A stretch of DNA of 64,000 nt, taken from positions 18,473-82,472 of the forward strand of contig NZ_BMRC01000035.1 in assembly GCF_014648435.1 (NCBI RefSeq), written 5' to 3'. Made by a program: the position numbers and the translations under genes. The notes beneath the pieces are model-generated. The model was not told the origin of the DNA. It worked only from the letters and a program-made list of their open reading frames with translations, and searched no databases. Positions 27,087 to 36,180 of the stretch are shown in pieces. Numbering within the stretch: position 1 is the stretch's first letter; each line of letters opens with the position of its first letter. Origin of the DNA: Nonomuraea spiralis (GTDB taxonomy: Bacteria; Actinomycetota; Actinomycetes; Streptosporangiales; Streptosporangiaceae).

Positions 27087-28697
27087 ATGGGCCACGTTGA
27101 AGTAGGACATCTGACGTACGTGCTGCCCGACGGCAGGCCCCTGCTCAACGACGTCTCCTTCCGGATCGGCGACGGTGTCAAGGCGGCGCTCGTCGGGCCC
27201 AACGGCGCGGGCAAGACCACCCTCATGCGCCTGGTCGCCGGTGACCTGGAGCCTGTCGAGGGCGCCGTGACCAGCTCCGGCGGGCTGGGCGTGATGCGCC
27301 AGTTCATCGGCAGCGTGCGCGACGGCAGCAACGTCCGCGACCTGCTGCTCGGCGTCGCCCCGCCGGCCGTGCGGCAGGCGGCCGAGCGGCTCGACGCGGC
27401 CGAGCTGGTGATGATGGAGCGCGACGACGAGAAGACGCAGATGCGCTACGCGCAGGCCATCAGCGACTACACCGACGCCGGCGGCTACGAGATCGAGGTG
27501 CTCTGGGACACCTGCACGGTCGCCGCCCTCGGCGTCCCGTACGACCGGGTGAAGTACCGCGACGTGGCCACCCTGTCCGGCGGCGAGCAGAAGCGGCTCG
27601 TCCTGGAGGCGCTGCTGCGCGGCCCCGACCAGACCCTGCTGCTCGACGAGCCCGACAACTACCTCGACGTGCCCGGCAAGGAGTGGCTGGAGCAGCAGCT
27701 CAGGGAGACGTCCAAGACCGTGTTGCTGGTCAGCCACGACCGTCAGCTCCTCGCCAACGCCGCCGACCGCATCGTCACGGTCGAGTCCGGCAACATCTGG
27801 ATCCACGGCGACGGCTTCGCCACCTACGGCGAGGCCCGCAAGGCCCGCAACGAGCGGCTCGACGAGCTGCGCAGGCGCTGGGACGAAGAGCACGCCAAGC
27901 TCAAGGCCCTGGTCAACATGCTGAAGAACAAGGCCAGGTACAACGACGGCATGGCCGCCCCGTACCACGCGGCCCAGACGCGGCTGCGCAGGTTCGTCGA
28001 GGCGGGCCCGCCCGAGCAGGCCCCCGGCGACCAGAACATCAAGATGCGGCTGCGCGGCGGCCGCACCGGCAAGCGCGCGGTCATCTGCGAGGGCCTGGAG
28101 CTGACCGGCCTCATGCGCCCGTTCGACCTGGAGATCTGGTACGGCGAGCGCGTCGCCGTCCTCGGCTCCAACGGCTCGGGCAAGTCCCACTTCCTGCGCC
28201 TGCTGGCCGGCGAGCCCGTCACGCACGCGGGCGTGGCCAGGCTCGGCGCACGCGTGGTGCCTGGGCACTTCGCCCAGACCCACGCCCGCCCCGAGCTGCT
28301 CGGCCGCACTCCGGTAGAGATCGTGATGAACGAGCACGCCAAGCTCAAGAACGAGGCCATGAAGACGCTGGCCCGCTACGAGCTGGCCGGGCTGATCGCC
28401 GAGCAGCGGTTCGACACGTTGTCCGGCGGCCAGCAGGCCCGGCTGCAGATCCTGCTGCTGGAGTTGTCGGGCGCCACGCTGCTCCTGCTCGACGAGCCGA
28501 CCGACAACCTCGACCTGGCCAGCGCCGAGGCGCTCCAGGTGGGCCTCGACGCGTTCGACGGCACGGTCATGGCGGTCACCCACGACCGCTGGTTCGCCGC
28601 CGACTTCGACCGTTTCCTGGTCTTCGGCTCCGACGGCACGGTCTACGAGTCGCCCGAGCCGGTGTGGGACGAGACCAGGGTCGTCCGCCGCCGTTAA
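27087..28697 (+). CDS. ABC-F family ATPase (ribosome-associated or resistance type)
   Basis: 536 residues, two ABC nucleotide-binding domains in tandem and no membrane segment. Domain 1: Walker A GPNGAGKTT near 39, signature LSGGEQKRL near 166, Walker B LLLDEPDNYLD near 185. Domain 2: Walker A GSNGSGKSH near 363, signature LSGGQQARL near 445, Walker B LLLLDEPTDNLD near 465. The interdomain linker (about 250-320) is rich in Arg, Lys and Glu. Domain 1 has DEPDNYLD rather than the more usual DEPTNHLD, and domain 2 has GKS-H where most members have GKST/S. ABC-F proteins act on the ribosome in antibiotic resistance or translation quality control; the specific role here is not known. Confidence 0.92.
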   Translation: MGHVEVGHLTYVLPDGRPLLNDVSFRIGDGVKAALVGPNGAGKTTLMRLVAGDLEPVEGAVTSSGGLGVMRQFIGSVRDGSNVRDLLLGVAPPAVRQAAERLDAAELVMMERDDEKTQMRYAQAISDYTDAGGYEIEVLWDTCTVAALGVPYDRVKYRDVATLSGGEQKRLVLEALLRGPDQTLLLDEPDNYLDVPGKEWLEQQLRETSKTVLLVSHDRQLLANAADRIVTVESGNIWIHGDGFATYGEARKARNERLDELRRRWDEEHAKLKALVNMLKNKARYNDGMAAPYHAAQTRLRRFVEAGPPEQAPGDQNIKMRLRGGRTGKRAVICEGLELTGLMRPFDLEIWYGERVAVLGSNGSGKSHFLRLLAGEPVTHAGVARLGARVVPGHFAQTHARPELLGRTPVEIVMNEHAKLKNEAMKTLARYELAGLIAEQRFDTLSGGQQARLQILLLELSGATLLLLDEPTDNLDLASAEALQVGLDAFDGTVMAVTHDRWFAADFDRFLVFGSDGTVYESPEPVWDETRVVRRR

Positions 28698-28761
28698 AGA
28701 GTTGGTACGCCCGGCGCGTGTCATCTGCCAGCCGTGCCCATGCACGGGTTATCACGGCAAA

Positions 28762-29562
28762 GTGATCCCGCGTAGCCGAACCGTCAGCCTCCTCGCACTC
28801 GGGGCGATCTGCCTCGCCAGTTGTTCAAGTGAGGACCAGCCAGCCCAATCGCTCAAGCCGCTCGTTCTCAAGGAGCAGGTCTCGAACATCGCCAAGTCCG
28901 CCGACGGTTACGCCGTCAACTGGGCGGGCGTGCTCAGCAACGCCAACCCGTGGCACTTCGGCGAGCACGTGGTGGCCACCATCGTGGGCCGCGACGCCGC
29001 CGGCACCGAGGTGGTGCGCATGGACCAGCCGCTCGACGCCGTGCCGCCGGGCGGCTCCCTGGCCTTCACCGGCCAGGCGTCGGCCGCCGAGAAACCGGTC
29101 AAGGTGACCATCCAGTACCGTCCGGCGCAGTGGCGGTCGGCCGCGCGCATCCCGTCGGCGTTCCAGTCGTTCCCGATCACGCGCGTCCAGACAATGCGCC
29201 AAAAAGACGGCTCCTACCTTATTACTGGATATGTCGGGAATCCGTATCAATTGCCGGCGAGCAGCCTCGTCGTGAACGCGTTGCTGCGCGACTCGGCAGG
29301 CAAACTCCTCGGCGGCGGCAGCACCTTCGTGGACGACGTGAAGGCCGGCAGCCCGCCCCGGTTCATCCTCACCGTGGCCGGACTGCCCAAGGACATCAAG
29401 GTCACCAAGACCGACGTCACCGCGAGGACCTGGGGTTCGACCGGCCGCCCGTACGAGGATCTGGCGATGGGCGGCGCGATCCCGATGCACACGATCAAGC
29501 CCACCACCGAGCCGTTCGCGGTGGACCGGGGGAGCGAGGCGATGGCCGGAGTAAAGCAATAA
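28762..29562 (+). CDS. Lipoprotein with FxLYD-like domain
   Basis: 266 residues from a GTG at 28762; an upstream in-frame start at 28702 would put a non-signal extension in front. The signal peptide is IPRSRTVSLLALGAICLASC, with the lipobox Cys at about residue 21. The mature part holds two Ig-like segments. The second, with SYLITGYVGNPYQLPASSL then VNALLRDSAGKLLGGGSTFVD, fits the FxLYD pattern of secreted or anchored actinomycete proteins. Function unknown. A short stretch near 29190-29260 is clearly less GC-rich than its surroundings but the frame is intact. Confidence 0.7.
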   Translation: MIPRSRTVSLLALGAICLASCSSEDQPAQSLKPLVLKEQVSNIAKSADGYAVNWAGVLSNANPWHFGEHVVATIVGRDAAGTEVVRMDQPLDAVPPGGSLAFTGQASAAEKPVKVTIQYRPAQWRSAARIPSAFQSFPITRVQTMRQKDGSYLITGYVGNPYQLPASSLVVNALLRDSAGKLLGGGSTFVDDVKAGSPPRFILTVAGLPKDIKVTKTDVTARTWGSTGRPYEDLAMGGAIPMHTIKPTTEPFAVDRGSEAMAGVKQ

Positions 29563-29651
29563 TCGGTATTAGTCATGATAAGGGTTGGTGAATTCGCGGG
29601 GTCGCGGTAGACAAGCGGCGGAACCGGTAGAACTACTAGTTACCGATCCAT

Positions 29652-29657
29652 TACCTT
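29652..29657 (+). promoter_or_regulatory. -10 box for a leaderless sigma-factor-like gene
   Basis: TACCTT, 7 bases before the ATG at 29665. A GGAACC at 29620-29625, the typical -35 core for ECF sigma factors, lies upstream and might allow autoregulation, but its spacing to this -10 box is about 26 bases, too long for a single promoter. Confidence 0.4.
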
Positions 29658-29664
29658 CGGTTAC

Positions 29665-31146
29665 ATGAATGACCGCGTCCTGGTGGAGGCGCTCCGCACC
29701 CGTGACCCGGGAGCCCTCGCCGCGCTCTACGACACCCACGCGGAGAGCGTCTACCGCTACTGCTGGTCCCTCCTCCTCGACACCGAGAGCGCGCAGGTGG
29801 CGCTGCGCGACACGCTGATCGCCGCCGAGGCGCACGCGGGCGCGCTGACCCAGCCCGACAGGTTCCGGGTCTGGCTGCTCGCCCTCGCCCGGCTCGAATG
29901 CCTGCGCCGCAGGATGGCCGCGCCGCCCGGCGCCGACGAGGCCCTGGCCGAGGCGCCGCCACCGGACGACCCGGCCGACGCCGACCTGCGGATCATGGCC
30001 TGGAACGCCGTCGTCAGCCTGCCCGTCGCCGACCGCGAGGTGCTGGAGCTGGCGACCGGCCACGAGCTCCCCACCGCCGACCTGGCCCAGGTGCTCGCGA
30101 TCCCGCCGCGCCAGGTCGAACAGGCCCAGGCGCAGGCCCGCGAGCGCCTGACCGACGCGATCACCGCCGAGATCCTGGCGCGCAAAGGCCCCTACGACTG
30201 CCCCCGCCGCGCCCGGATCCTCGCCGGCTTCTCCGGCGACCTCACCAGAGAGATGCGCGAGGCCCTGGTCAGGCACGTCGCCCGCTGCGAGGTCTGCGCC
30301 CCCCACCGCGACCGCCAGGTCTCGGCCGCCAAGGTCTACCGGCTGCTGCCCGCCGCCGCGCTCCCCGACGCGCTGCGCATCAGGGTCATGAGCTGCTTCG
30401 TCGACCCTGAGCTGCTGCCCTACCGCCGTTACGTCGCCAGGCGTACGGCCTCCCTGGACGCCGCCGGGTTTCCCGTTCCCACGCAGAAGGCGGCTCGAAG
30501 GTGGCCTCAGGCGGTGGCGGGCGCGCTGGCGGCGGTCGCGACCGTGGTGGCGATAGCGGTGATCTTCAACCAGTTCGGCAAGGACAACGGCGGTCTCGCC
30601 GGGGTGGCGACCGCGGCGTTCCCCGCCACGGGTGAGCCGCCCGGCATCAGACTGCCCTGGCAGCCCGACCCCCAGGACGTGTCGTTGACCGTAGAGCCCA
30701 TCCTCGACAGCGCCGCCCCCGAGCCGTTCGGCCTGCTCGGCTCGGCGACGCCCGTGCCGCCGGCCCTGCTCGTGCCCGCGCACGTGACCGCGCACGTCAC
30801 CACGCCGCCCGGCGAGCCCACCGCCCCCGAGCCCGCCGAGCCGCAGCCGACGCCCCCCGACGGCCCGACCCAGGTCGAGCCCCCCGGTCCGACGTACGGC
30901 GAGCCCGGCCGGCCGACGCACGGGGAGCCCGGTCATCCGCCGCACGGCGAGCCGGGCCGTCCGCCCCACGGCGAGCCGGGAACGCGTCCTCCCAGCCGCA
31001 CGCCGCCCGTGCCCACCCCGACCCCGACCCCCACCGAGACGCCCGCGCCGACCACCACGCCCTCCGAGACGGCGACCCCCGCGCCCACGCACCCTCCCAC
31101 GCGCACCCCCACCGAGGAGCCCGTCACGCCGGTCGAGAGCGGCTGA
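29665..31146 (+). CDS. ECF-type sigma factor fused to zinc-finger, membrane segment and Pro-rich tail
   Basis: 493 residues. Residues about 1-170 resemble an extracytoplasmic-function sigma factor: region 2 (RDPGALAALYDTHAESVYRYCWS) and region 4 (LPVADREVLELATGHELPTADLAQVLAI). Next comes a zinc-binding anti-sigma-like helix pair with HVARCEVC (H-x3-C-x2-C, near 208-215). A single membrane segment follows (AVAGALAAVATVVAIAVIF, about 283-301), then about 190 residues rich in Pro, Thr and Glu with HGEPG repeats. Sigma and anti-sigma modules are usually separate proteins; here they form one membrane-anchored chain, with the tail outside the cell. Release by proteolysis would be one way to activate it (inference). 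Region 2 is rather degenerate, so it may have lost promoter melting and act only as a regulator. Confidence 0.8.
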   Translation: MNDRVLVEALRTRDPGALAALYDTHAESVYRYCWSLLLDTESAQVALRDTLIAAEAHAGALTQPDRFRVWLLALARLECLRRRMAAPPGADEALAEAPPPDDPADADLRIMAWNAVVSLPVADREVLELATGHELPTADLAQVLAIPPRQVEQAQAQARERLTDAITAEILARKGPYDCPRRARILAGFSGDLTREMREALVRHVARCEVCAPHRDRQVSAAKVYRLLPAAALPDALRIRVMSCFVDPELLPYRRYVARRTASLDAAGFPVPTQKAARRWPQAVAGALAAVATVVAIAVIFNQFGKDNGGLAGVATAAFPATGEPPGIRLPWQPDPQDVSLTVEPILDSAAPEPFGLLGSATPVPPALLVPAHVTAHVTTPPGEPTAPEPAEPQPTPPDGPTQVEPPGPTYGEPGRPTHGEPGHPPHGEPGRPPHGEPGTRPPSRTPPVPTPTPTPTETPAPTTTPSETATPAPTHPPTRTPTEEPVTPVESG

Positions 31147-31153
31147 GCGGGCC

Positions 31154-31810
31154 GTGGAGGCGTTCGAGGTGCGCCAGGACCCGCACTTAGGCTGCCGGGT
31201 CTGCCCGCTGCCCGTCCCGCGGAGGGTGGCCGAGCTGGTGCCGAGAGGTCACCGCGTCGACTGGCCGACCTGGCTCGACCATGGCCCGCGCATGCTGCGC
31301 CACGTGCTCGACCTGTGCCGCCTGCGCACCGCGCGCGGCCTGGCCGTCCTGTCGTGGCTGGCCGGGGGCCCGCAGCCGGACGAGCTCGACTGGCTCTGGG
31401 ACGCCCGCCGCCTGACCGGCCCCCGCCAGGAACGCATGTACGGCGCCGCAGCCGCCGTTCCCGATCCCGTGCTCGGCCTGGTGACGGCCAACTGGACCTG
31501 GGTGCTCGACACCTGCCACGGCGGCCGGGTCACCGCCGCCTACCTGGCGGGCACCGCGTACCCGGGTGACGGGCACGCGGCCGCCGACGCCACGATGACC
31601 CTGTTCCAGACCTACGACCGGCATCCCGAGGCCAGGCCGGCCATCGCGGCGGCGTGGGCCACGGGCCGGGTGACCGCCGACTGGTGCAAGGCGGCCGAGT
31701 TGCACGCCGCGTACGGCGGCCGGCCGCCCGTTTTCACGTACCCGAGAGCCGCGCGTCCGGCGGTCGCCGGCATCCGTCCGTGGATCGAACGCCTGTTCCG
31801 CCTGCGCTGA
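31154..31810 (+). CDS. Protein of unknown function
   Basis: 218 residues from a GTG, 7 bases after the sigma-like gene, so probably co-transcribed. Rich in Trp, Arg and Ala, with no signal peptide or membrane segment. Visible traits are DPHLGCRVCPLPVP at the N terminus (a C-x2-C pair), LDWLWDARRLTGPRQERMYGAAAAVPDP in the middle, and a helical C terminus with ADWCKAAELHAAYGG. I do not recognise a family. Codon usage and GC skew at third positions match its neighbours, so it is likely a real gene. Confidence 0.65.
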   Translation: MEAFEVRQDPHLGCRVCPLPVPRRVAELVPRGHRVDWPTWLDHGPRMLRHVLDLCRLRTARGLAVLSWLAGGPQPDELDWLWDARRLTGPRQERMYGAAAAVPDPVLGLVTANWTWVLDTCHGGRVTAAYLAGTAYPGDGHAAADATMTLFQTYDRHPEARPAIAAAWATGRVTADWCKAAELHAAYGGRPPVFTYPRAARPAVAGIRPWIERLFRLR

Positions 31811-31877
31811 CTACGTTACGTGAGCGCACGCGCGGGAACTGTGTGCATAGAGTAACCATCTGTTTTCAGGGGGACTT

Positions 31878-32984
31878 ATGCGCTCAATTCGGGCCGGACT
31901 CCTGGCGTGCGCCCTGCTTTTCACCTTGTGTCCGCCGGTGGCGGCCGACCCCGTGCCGTCGGCCAGGGACGTGAAGAAGGCGCGCGAGACCGCCCGCCAC
32001 CGGTCGAAGGAGCTGGGGGTGGCCAGTGCCGGGCTGGCGGTGGCCCAGTCCCGGCTGGACGAGCTGGCGGCCGGCGTGGAACGGCAGGTGGAGGCGTACA
32101 ACGGCGAGCTGGTCCGGCTCCGGGTGGCCGAACAGGCGTACGCGCAGGCCAAGGAGCGGCAGACGGCGGCCGGCGCCGAGGCCGAGCGGGCCCGGCAGGC
32201 CGTCGCCCTGCTCGCGGCGGAGAGCTATGGCGGCATGACGGCCGTGGACCCCATGGTCGGCATGCTCATCGACGAAGGCGGCACGGACGGCTTCCTGCAC
32301 CGGGCGAGCGTGCTCGACCACCTTGGCGACGAGCGGTCTGAGATCCTGCGCAGGATGCGCGACGCCCAGGAGGTGGCCACCATCCTGGGCAAGCAGGCAC
32401 AGAACGCCTACGACACCCAGCAGGCGGCCTCGGAGCGCGCCCGGCGGGCGAAGCTCGCCGCGGAGGCGGCAGTGGCCCGGCAGCGCCGCGAGACGCGGAC
32501 CCTGCGCCTGGAACGGAAGGAACTGCAACAGCGGGTGAACGCCGCCCGCAGCCGAGCCGAGCTGCTGGCCAGGCGGCGGACGGTGGCACTGTCCGCGGCC
32601 GGCCTCGCGGCGGGCTCGGCGGGCGGCAACCTGGCCGCCAACTGGGCGCTGACCCAGCTCGGCAAGCCGTACGTGTGGGCCGCCGCCGGCCCCGACACCT
32701 ACGACTGCTCCGGACTCGTGATGCGTGCCTGGGAACAGGTGGGCGTGCGCCTCGACCACTGGACCGGGACCCAGTGGACCTCCGGCCCGCACGTGCCGCT
32801 GGACCAGCTGCGCCGCGGCGACCTGCTGTTCTTCGGCCGGATCACCGACGACCCCGGGACGATCCACCACGTCGGCATCTACGTCGGCCAGGGCCAGATG
32901 GTGCACGCGCCGCAGACCGGCGACGTCGTGCGGGTGGCCTCGATCTGGAGAGGGGACCTGGTGGGCGCCACCAGGCCCCAGTGA
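31878..32984 (+). CDS. Secreted NlpC/P60 peptidoglycan endopeptidase with coiled coil
   Basis: 368 residues. Signal peptide (RAGLLACALLFTLCPPVAA, cleavage near 24), then an Ala/Arg/Glu-rich coiled coil (about 28-235), then an NlpC/P60 domain (about 255-368). The catalytic Cys is in YDCSGLV, with the His in IHHVGIYVG and the third polar residue in MVHAPQTGD. These enzymes cut stem peptides in the cell wall (RipA-like). The coiled coil probably acts as an inhibitory or partner-binding arm. Same architecture as the gene at 61222-62265, but here the leader before the ATG is under 70 bases and holds no riboswitch. GGGGGA precedes the start. Confidence 0.9.
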   Translation: MRSIRAGLLACALLFTLCPPVAADPVPSARDVKKARETARHRSKELGVASAGLAVAQSRLDELAAGVERQVEAYNGELVRLRVAEQAYAQAKERQTAAGAEAERARQAVALLAAESYGGMTAVDPMVGMLIDEGGTDGFLHRASVLDHLGDERSEILRRMRDAQEVATILGKQAQNAYDTQQAASERARRAKLAAEAAVARQRRETRTLRLERKELQQRVNAARSRAELLARRRTVALSAAGLAAGSAGGNLAANWALTQLGKPYVWAAAGPDTYDCSGLVMRAWEQVGVRLDHWTGTQWTSGPHVPLDQLRRGDLLFFGRITDDPGTIHHVGIYVGQGQMVHAPQTGDVVRVASIWRGDLVGATRPQ

Positions 32985-32987
32985 GGA

Positions 32988-33482
32988 TCAGTGGTGGTGA
33001 CCCGCGTCCTTGGCCCGCTGGAACGAGCGCTCGATCTCGGCCTCGGCCTCGATGCGGCCGACCCAGTTGGCGCCCTCGACGGACTTGCCGGGCTCAAGGT
33101 CCTTGTAGACCTCGAAGAAGTGCTGGATCTCCAGCCGGTCGAACTCCGACACGTGGTGGATGTCCTGGATGTGGTGCATCCGGGGGTCGGTCGAGGGGAC
33201 GCACAGGACCTTGTCGTCGCCGCCCTTCTCGTCGGTCATCCGGAACATGCCGACCGCGCGGCAGGTGATGTAGCACCCCGGGAACGTCGGCTCCTGGAGC
33301 AGCACCAGCGCGTCGAGCGGGTCGCCGTCCTCGCCGAGCGTGTGCTCGATGAAGCCGTAGTCGGCGGGGTACTGCGTGGAGGTGAACAGGAGCCGGTCCA
33401 GCCTGATCTTCCCGGTCTCATGGTCCACTTCGTACTTGTTCCGTTGCCCCTTGGGAATCTCAACGACAACGTCGAACTCCAC
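32988..33482 (-). CDS. ppa: Inorganic pyrophosphatase
   Basis: 164 residues from a GTG at 33482 preceded by GGAGG; longer in-frame starts (to 33548) lack family similarity. Family I soluble pyrophosphatase: MEFDVVVEIPKGQRNKYEVD at the N terminus, YPADYGFIEHTLGEDGDPLDALVLL with the metal-binding Asp/Glu set, and a later DPRMHHIQDIHHV. It hydrolyses pyrophosphate to two phosphates and pulls biosynthetic reactions forward in the cytoplasm. The natural C terminus ends in three histidines. Divergent from dacB, as in other actinomycetes. Confidence 0.95.
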   Translation of the reverse strand: MEFDVVVEIPKGQRNKYEVDHETGKIRLDRLLFTSTQYPADYGFIEHTLGEDGDPLDALVLLQEPTFPGCYITCRAVGMFRMTDEKGGDDKVLCVPSTDPRMHHIQDIHHVSEFDRLEIQHFFEVYKDLEPGKSVEGANWVGRIEAEAEIERSFQRAKDAGHHH

Positions 33483-33568
33483 CGCGGTTCCTCCGCTCAA
33501 GGCCCCCGGGAAGTCCCGGCTGGGCGTTAATGTCTCGTAGGCGAACACCAGGAGAGAGGTCAGGCGAC

Positions 33569-34984
33569 GTGGCGCGGCACGAGCGTACGGTGATGCTGGC
33601 CACTCTCGCCGTGCTCCAGATCGTCACGATCGTCATCGGCGTTTACGCCATGACCAGCGACTTCAACCTGGGAGCGCTGACGAGGCAGCCGTCACCGATC
33701 GGGCCGACGGCGTCTCCTCGGGGAATCCCCCCCGCCCCCGTGGTCACCTCGGGGCCTGTGCTGGCCCAGCTTTCGGCGACGTCAGGAGACGGACCTCTCC
33801 CGACTAAGAGTACTTTGACGCGCCAGCTCACCGACGCGCTGGGTGACAAAGCGCTCGGCGGCCGGGTCGGCGCGGTCGTGCTCGACGCCGCGACCGGCGG
33901 CCAGATCTTCGCCTCCAACCCCGACGTGGGCATCACCCCCGCCTCCACGAACAAGGTCGTCACGACCACCGCGGCGCTCGCCTCGCTCGGCCCCGACACC
34001 CGCTTCTCCACCCGCGTCGTCCAGGGCCGCGCGCCCGGCGCGATCGTCCTGGTGGGCGGCGGCGACCCGCTGCTCGCCGGGCCGACGGCGAAGCCCGGCT
34101 ACCCCAAGCAGGCCTCCCTCGCCACCCTGGCCGCCCGCACCGCCGCCACGCTGAAGGCGAAGGGCGTCAGGAAGGTCACGCTCTCCTACGACGACAGCCT
34201 GTTCACCGGGCCGGCCATCGCGCCCGGCTGGAAGCCGAACTACGTGCCCGACGGCGAGGCGGCCCCCGTCCACGCCCTGGCCATCGACGAGGGACGCCAG
34301 CGCCCCGGCGCCCGGCCCCGCGTGGCCGACCCGGCCGTGACCGCCGCCGCCGCCTTCGCCCGGCTCCTCCCCAAGTACGGCGTCACCGTCTCCAAGGACA
34401 TCCGCCAGGAGAAGGCCGCGGCGGGCGCCGCCGAGCTGGGCAAGGTCGACTCCGCCCCCCTGTACGCCCTGGTCGAGCACACCCTGACCCACAGCGACAA
34501 CGACATGGCCGAGGCCCTGGCCAGGCACGTCGCCATCAAGGAGGGCAAGGAGGCGTCGTTCGCGGGGGCGGCGGAGGCCGTGCTCGCGGTGATGCGGCGG
34601 CTCGGCGTGACGAAGGGCGTCGCCGTCGCCGACGGCAGCGGCCTGTCCATCCGCAACCGGGTCAGCGCCGACGCCATGGCCAGGGTCATCGCCATCGCCA
34701 GCTCCGCCCAGCACCCCGAGCTGCGGGCCGTCGACTCGGGCATGCCGATCGCCGGCTTCTCCGGCACGCTCGGCAACGGCCGGCGCTTCACCCGCGCCGA
34801 CAGCAGGGGCCAGGTCGGCCTCGTACGCGCCAAGACCGGCACGCTCAACAACGTCAACACCCTGGCCGGCCTCGCCACCACCAAGGACGGCCGGCTGGTC
34901 ACCTTCGCCTTCCTGGCCGACGACGTGCCGGTGAACGCCGAACCCGTGCTCGACAGGCTCGCCGCGATCGTCGCGCGATCCTGA
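33569..34984 (+). CDS. dacB: D-alanyl-D-alanine carboxypeptidase / endopeptidase (PBP4 class, S13)
   Basis: 471 residues from a GTG with GGAGAGAGG 11 bases upstream; an in-frame ATG at 33530 would precede that site. One N-terminal membrane segment (MLATLAVLQIVTIVIGVYAM) anchors it; the rest is outside. Penicillin-binding motifs: SxxK as PASTNKV near residue 130, SxN as HSDNDMAEA near 310, and KTG as RAKTGTLNNV near 425. Family S13 enzymes trim D-Ala or open cross-links in peptidoglycan. The gene lies between ppa and the DUF2342 protease, a conserved actinobacterial order. Confidence 0.93.
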   Translation: MARHERTVMLATLAVLQIVTIVIGVYAMTSDFNLGALTRQPSPIGPTASPRGIPPAPVVTSGPVLAQLSATSGDGPLPTKSTLTRQLTDALGDKALGGRVGAVVLDAATGGQIFASNPDVGITPASTNKVVTTTAALASLGPDTRFSTRVVQGRAPGAIVLVGGGDPLLAGPTAKPGYPKQASLATLAARTAATLKAKGVRKVTLSYDDSLFTGPAIAPGWKPNYVPDGEAAPVHALAIDEGRQRPGARPRVADPAVTAAAAFARLLPKYGVTVSKDIRQEKAAAGAAELGKVDSAPLYALVEHTLTHSDNDMAEALARHVAIKEGKEASFAGAAEAVLAVMRRLGVTKGVAVADGSGLSIRNRVSADAMARVIAIASSAQHPELRAVDSGMPIAGFSGTLGNGRRFTRADSRGQVGLVRAKTGTLNNVNTLAGLATTKDGRLVTFAFLADDVPVNAEPVLDRLAAIVARS

Positions 34985-35018
34985 ACGCCGCTTCTTCGCA
35001 GGCGTGACGAGAACAACG

Positions 35019-35024
35019 TACGGT
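35019..35024 (+). promoter_or_regulatory. -10 box for the leaderless DUF2342 gene
   Basis: TACGGT, 7 bases before the ATG at 35032. This spacing is the reason for choosing 35032 over the in-frame GTG at 35023. Confidence 0.45.
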
Positions 35025-35031
35025 GGACGGT

Positions 35032-36108
35032 ATGCAGGTGATCGACTGGGATCTGGCCGTCACGACCGGCACGCGCCTGGTGCGCCCCGGTCCTCAGGTG
35101 AGCAAGGAGGAGGCCAGGCAGGCCGTCACCGAGCTCCGCACGCTGTCACGTGAGGCCGAGGGCCACGTGCGCGAGTTCACCAAGATCCACACCGAGACCG
35201 CGCCGCAGCCCGCGACCATCGTCGACCGGCCCGGCTGGATCAAGGCCAACGTCGAGGGTTTCCGCGTGGTCCTCGAACCGCTGACCCAGCGCATGGGCAG
35301 CGGCGCCAACCCGCCGCCCGCCATCGTCACCGCCGTGGGCTCCCGCATCACCGGCGTGGAGGTCGGGGCCGTACTCGCCTTCCTCGCCTCCCGGGTGCTC
35401 GGCCAGTACGAGCTGTTCCTGCCGCCCGACCCGACGGGCCAGGAGGCGACCGGCAGGCTGACGCTCGTCGCGCCCAACATCGTCCACGCCGAGCGCGAGA
35501 TGAACGTCGTGCCCCGCGACTTCCGGCTGTGGGTGTGCCTGCACGAGGAGACCCACCGCGTGCAGTTCACGGGCGTGACCTGGCTGCGCGAGTACGTCCG
35601 GTCGCAGATGACGGAGTTCCTGCTCGCCTCCGACCTCGACCTCCCCACGCTGCTCGACCGCCTGCGCAACGCCGCCGACACGGTGGCCGACGTGGTCAGG
35701 GGCGGCGAGGGCAACCTGATCGACGCCATCCAGACGCCCGCCCAGAAGGAGATCCTCGACCGTCTGACGGCCGTGATGACCCTGGTCGAGGGCCACGGCG
35801 ACTTCGTCATGGACGCCGTGGGCCCGTCGGTGGTCCCGACCGTCTCGGAGATCCGCGCCAAGTTCGCCCAGCGCCGCGAGGGCGGCTCCCGGCTCGACCG
35901 CACGGTGCGGCGCCTGCTGGGCATCGAGGTCAAGATGAAGCAGTACGCCGAGGGGGCGGCGTTCGTCCGCACGGTGGTCGACCGCGTGGGCATGGACGGC
36001 TTCAACAAGGTCTGGACCTCCCCGGAGACCCTGCCCACGACCGCCGAGATCGCCGACCCGGACGCCTGGGTCCACCGCGTCATCGGCACCCCCGCCCTCC
36101 CCGCCTGA
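35032..36108 (+). CDS. Zinc-dependent metalloprotease of the DUF2342 family
   Basis: 358 residues. The core motif LHEETHRVQFTGVTWLREY (about 180-198) contains HExxH, with an EGHGDF segment near 270 that may supply the third metal ligand. This is the actinobacterial DUF2342 family (sometimes named coenzyme F420 biosynthesis-associated, without clear proof). No signal peptide. It sits just before tilS in a conserved order (dacB, DUF2342, tilS, hpt, ftsH). The substrate is unknown; a cytoplasmic metalloprotease role is inferred only from the motif. Confidence 0.82.
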   Translation: MQVIDWDLAVTTGTRLVRPGPQVSKEEARQAVTELRTLSREAEGHVREFTKIHTETAPQPATIVDRPGWIKANVEGFRVVLEPLTQRMGSGANPPPAIVTAVGSRITGVEVGAVLAFLASRVLGQYELFLPPDPTGQEATGRLTLVAPNIVHAEREMNVVPRDFRLWVCLHEETHRVQFTGVTWLREYVRSQMTEFLLASDLDLPTLLDRLRNAADTVADVVRGGEGNLIDAIQTPAQKEILDRLTAVMTLVEGHGDFVMDAVGPSVVPTVSEIRAKFAQRREGGSRLDRTVRRLLGIEVKMKQYAEGAAFVRTVVDRVGMDGFNKVWTSPETLPTTAEIADPDAWVHRVIGTPALPA

Positions 36109-36180
36109 CCTCGTTCCTCTTCCGAAGGCCCCGCGCGCCGGGCCCGTCGCCGCGTGCGGCGGGGCCCGGCGGCCGGGACA

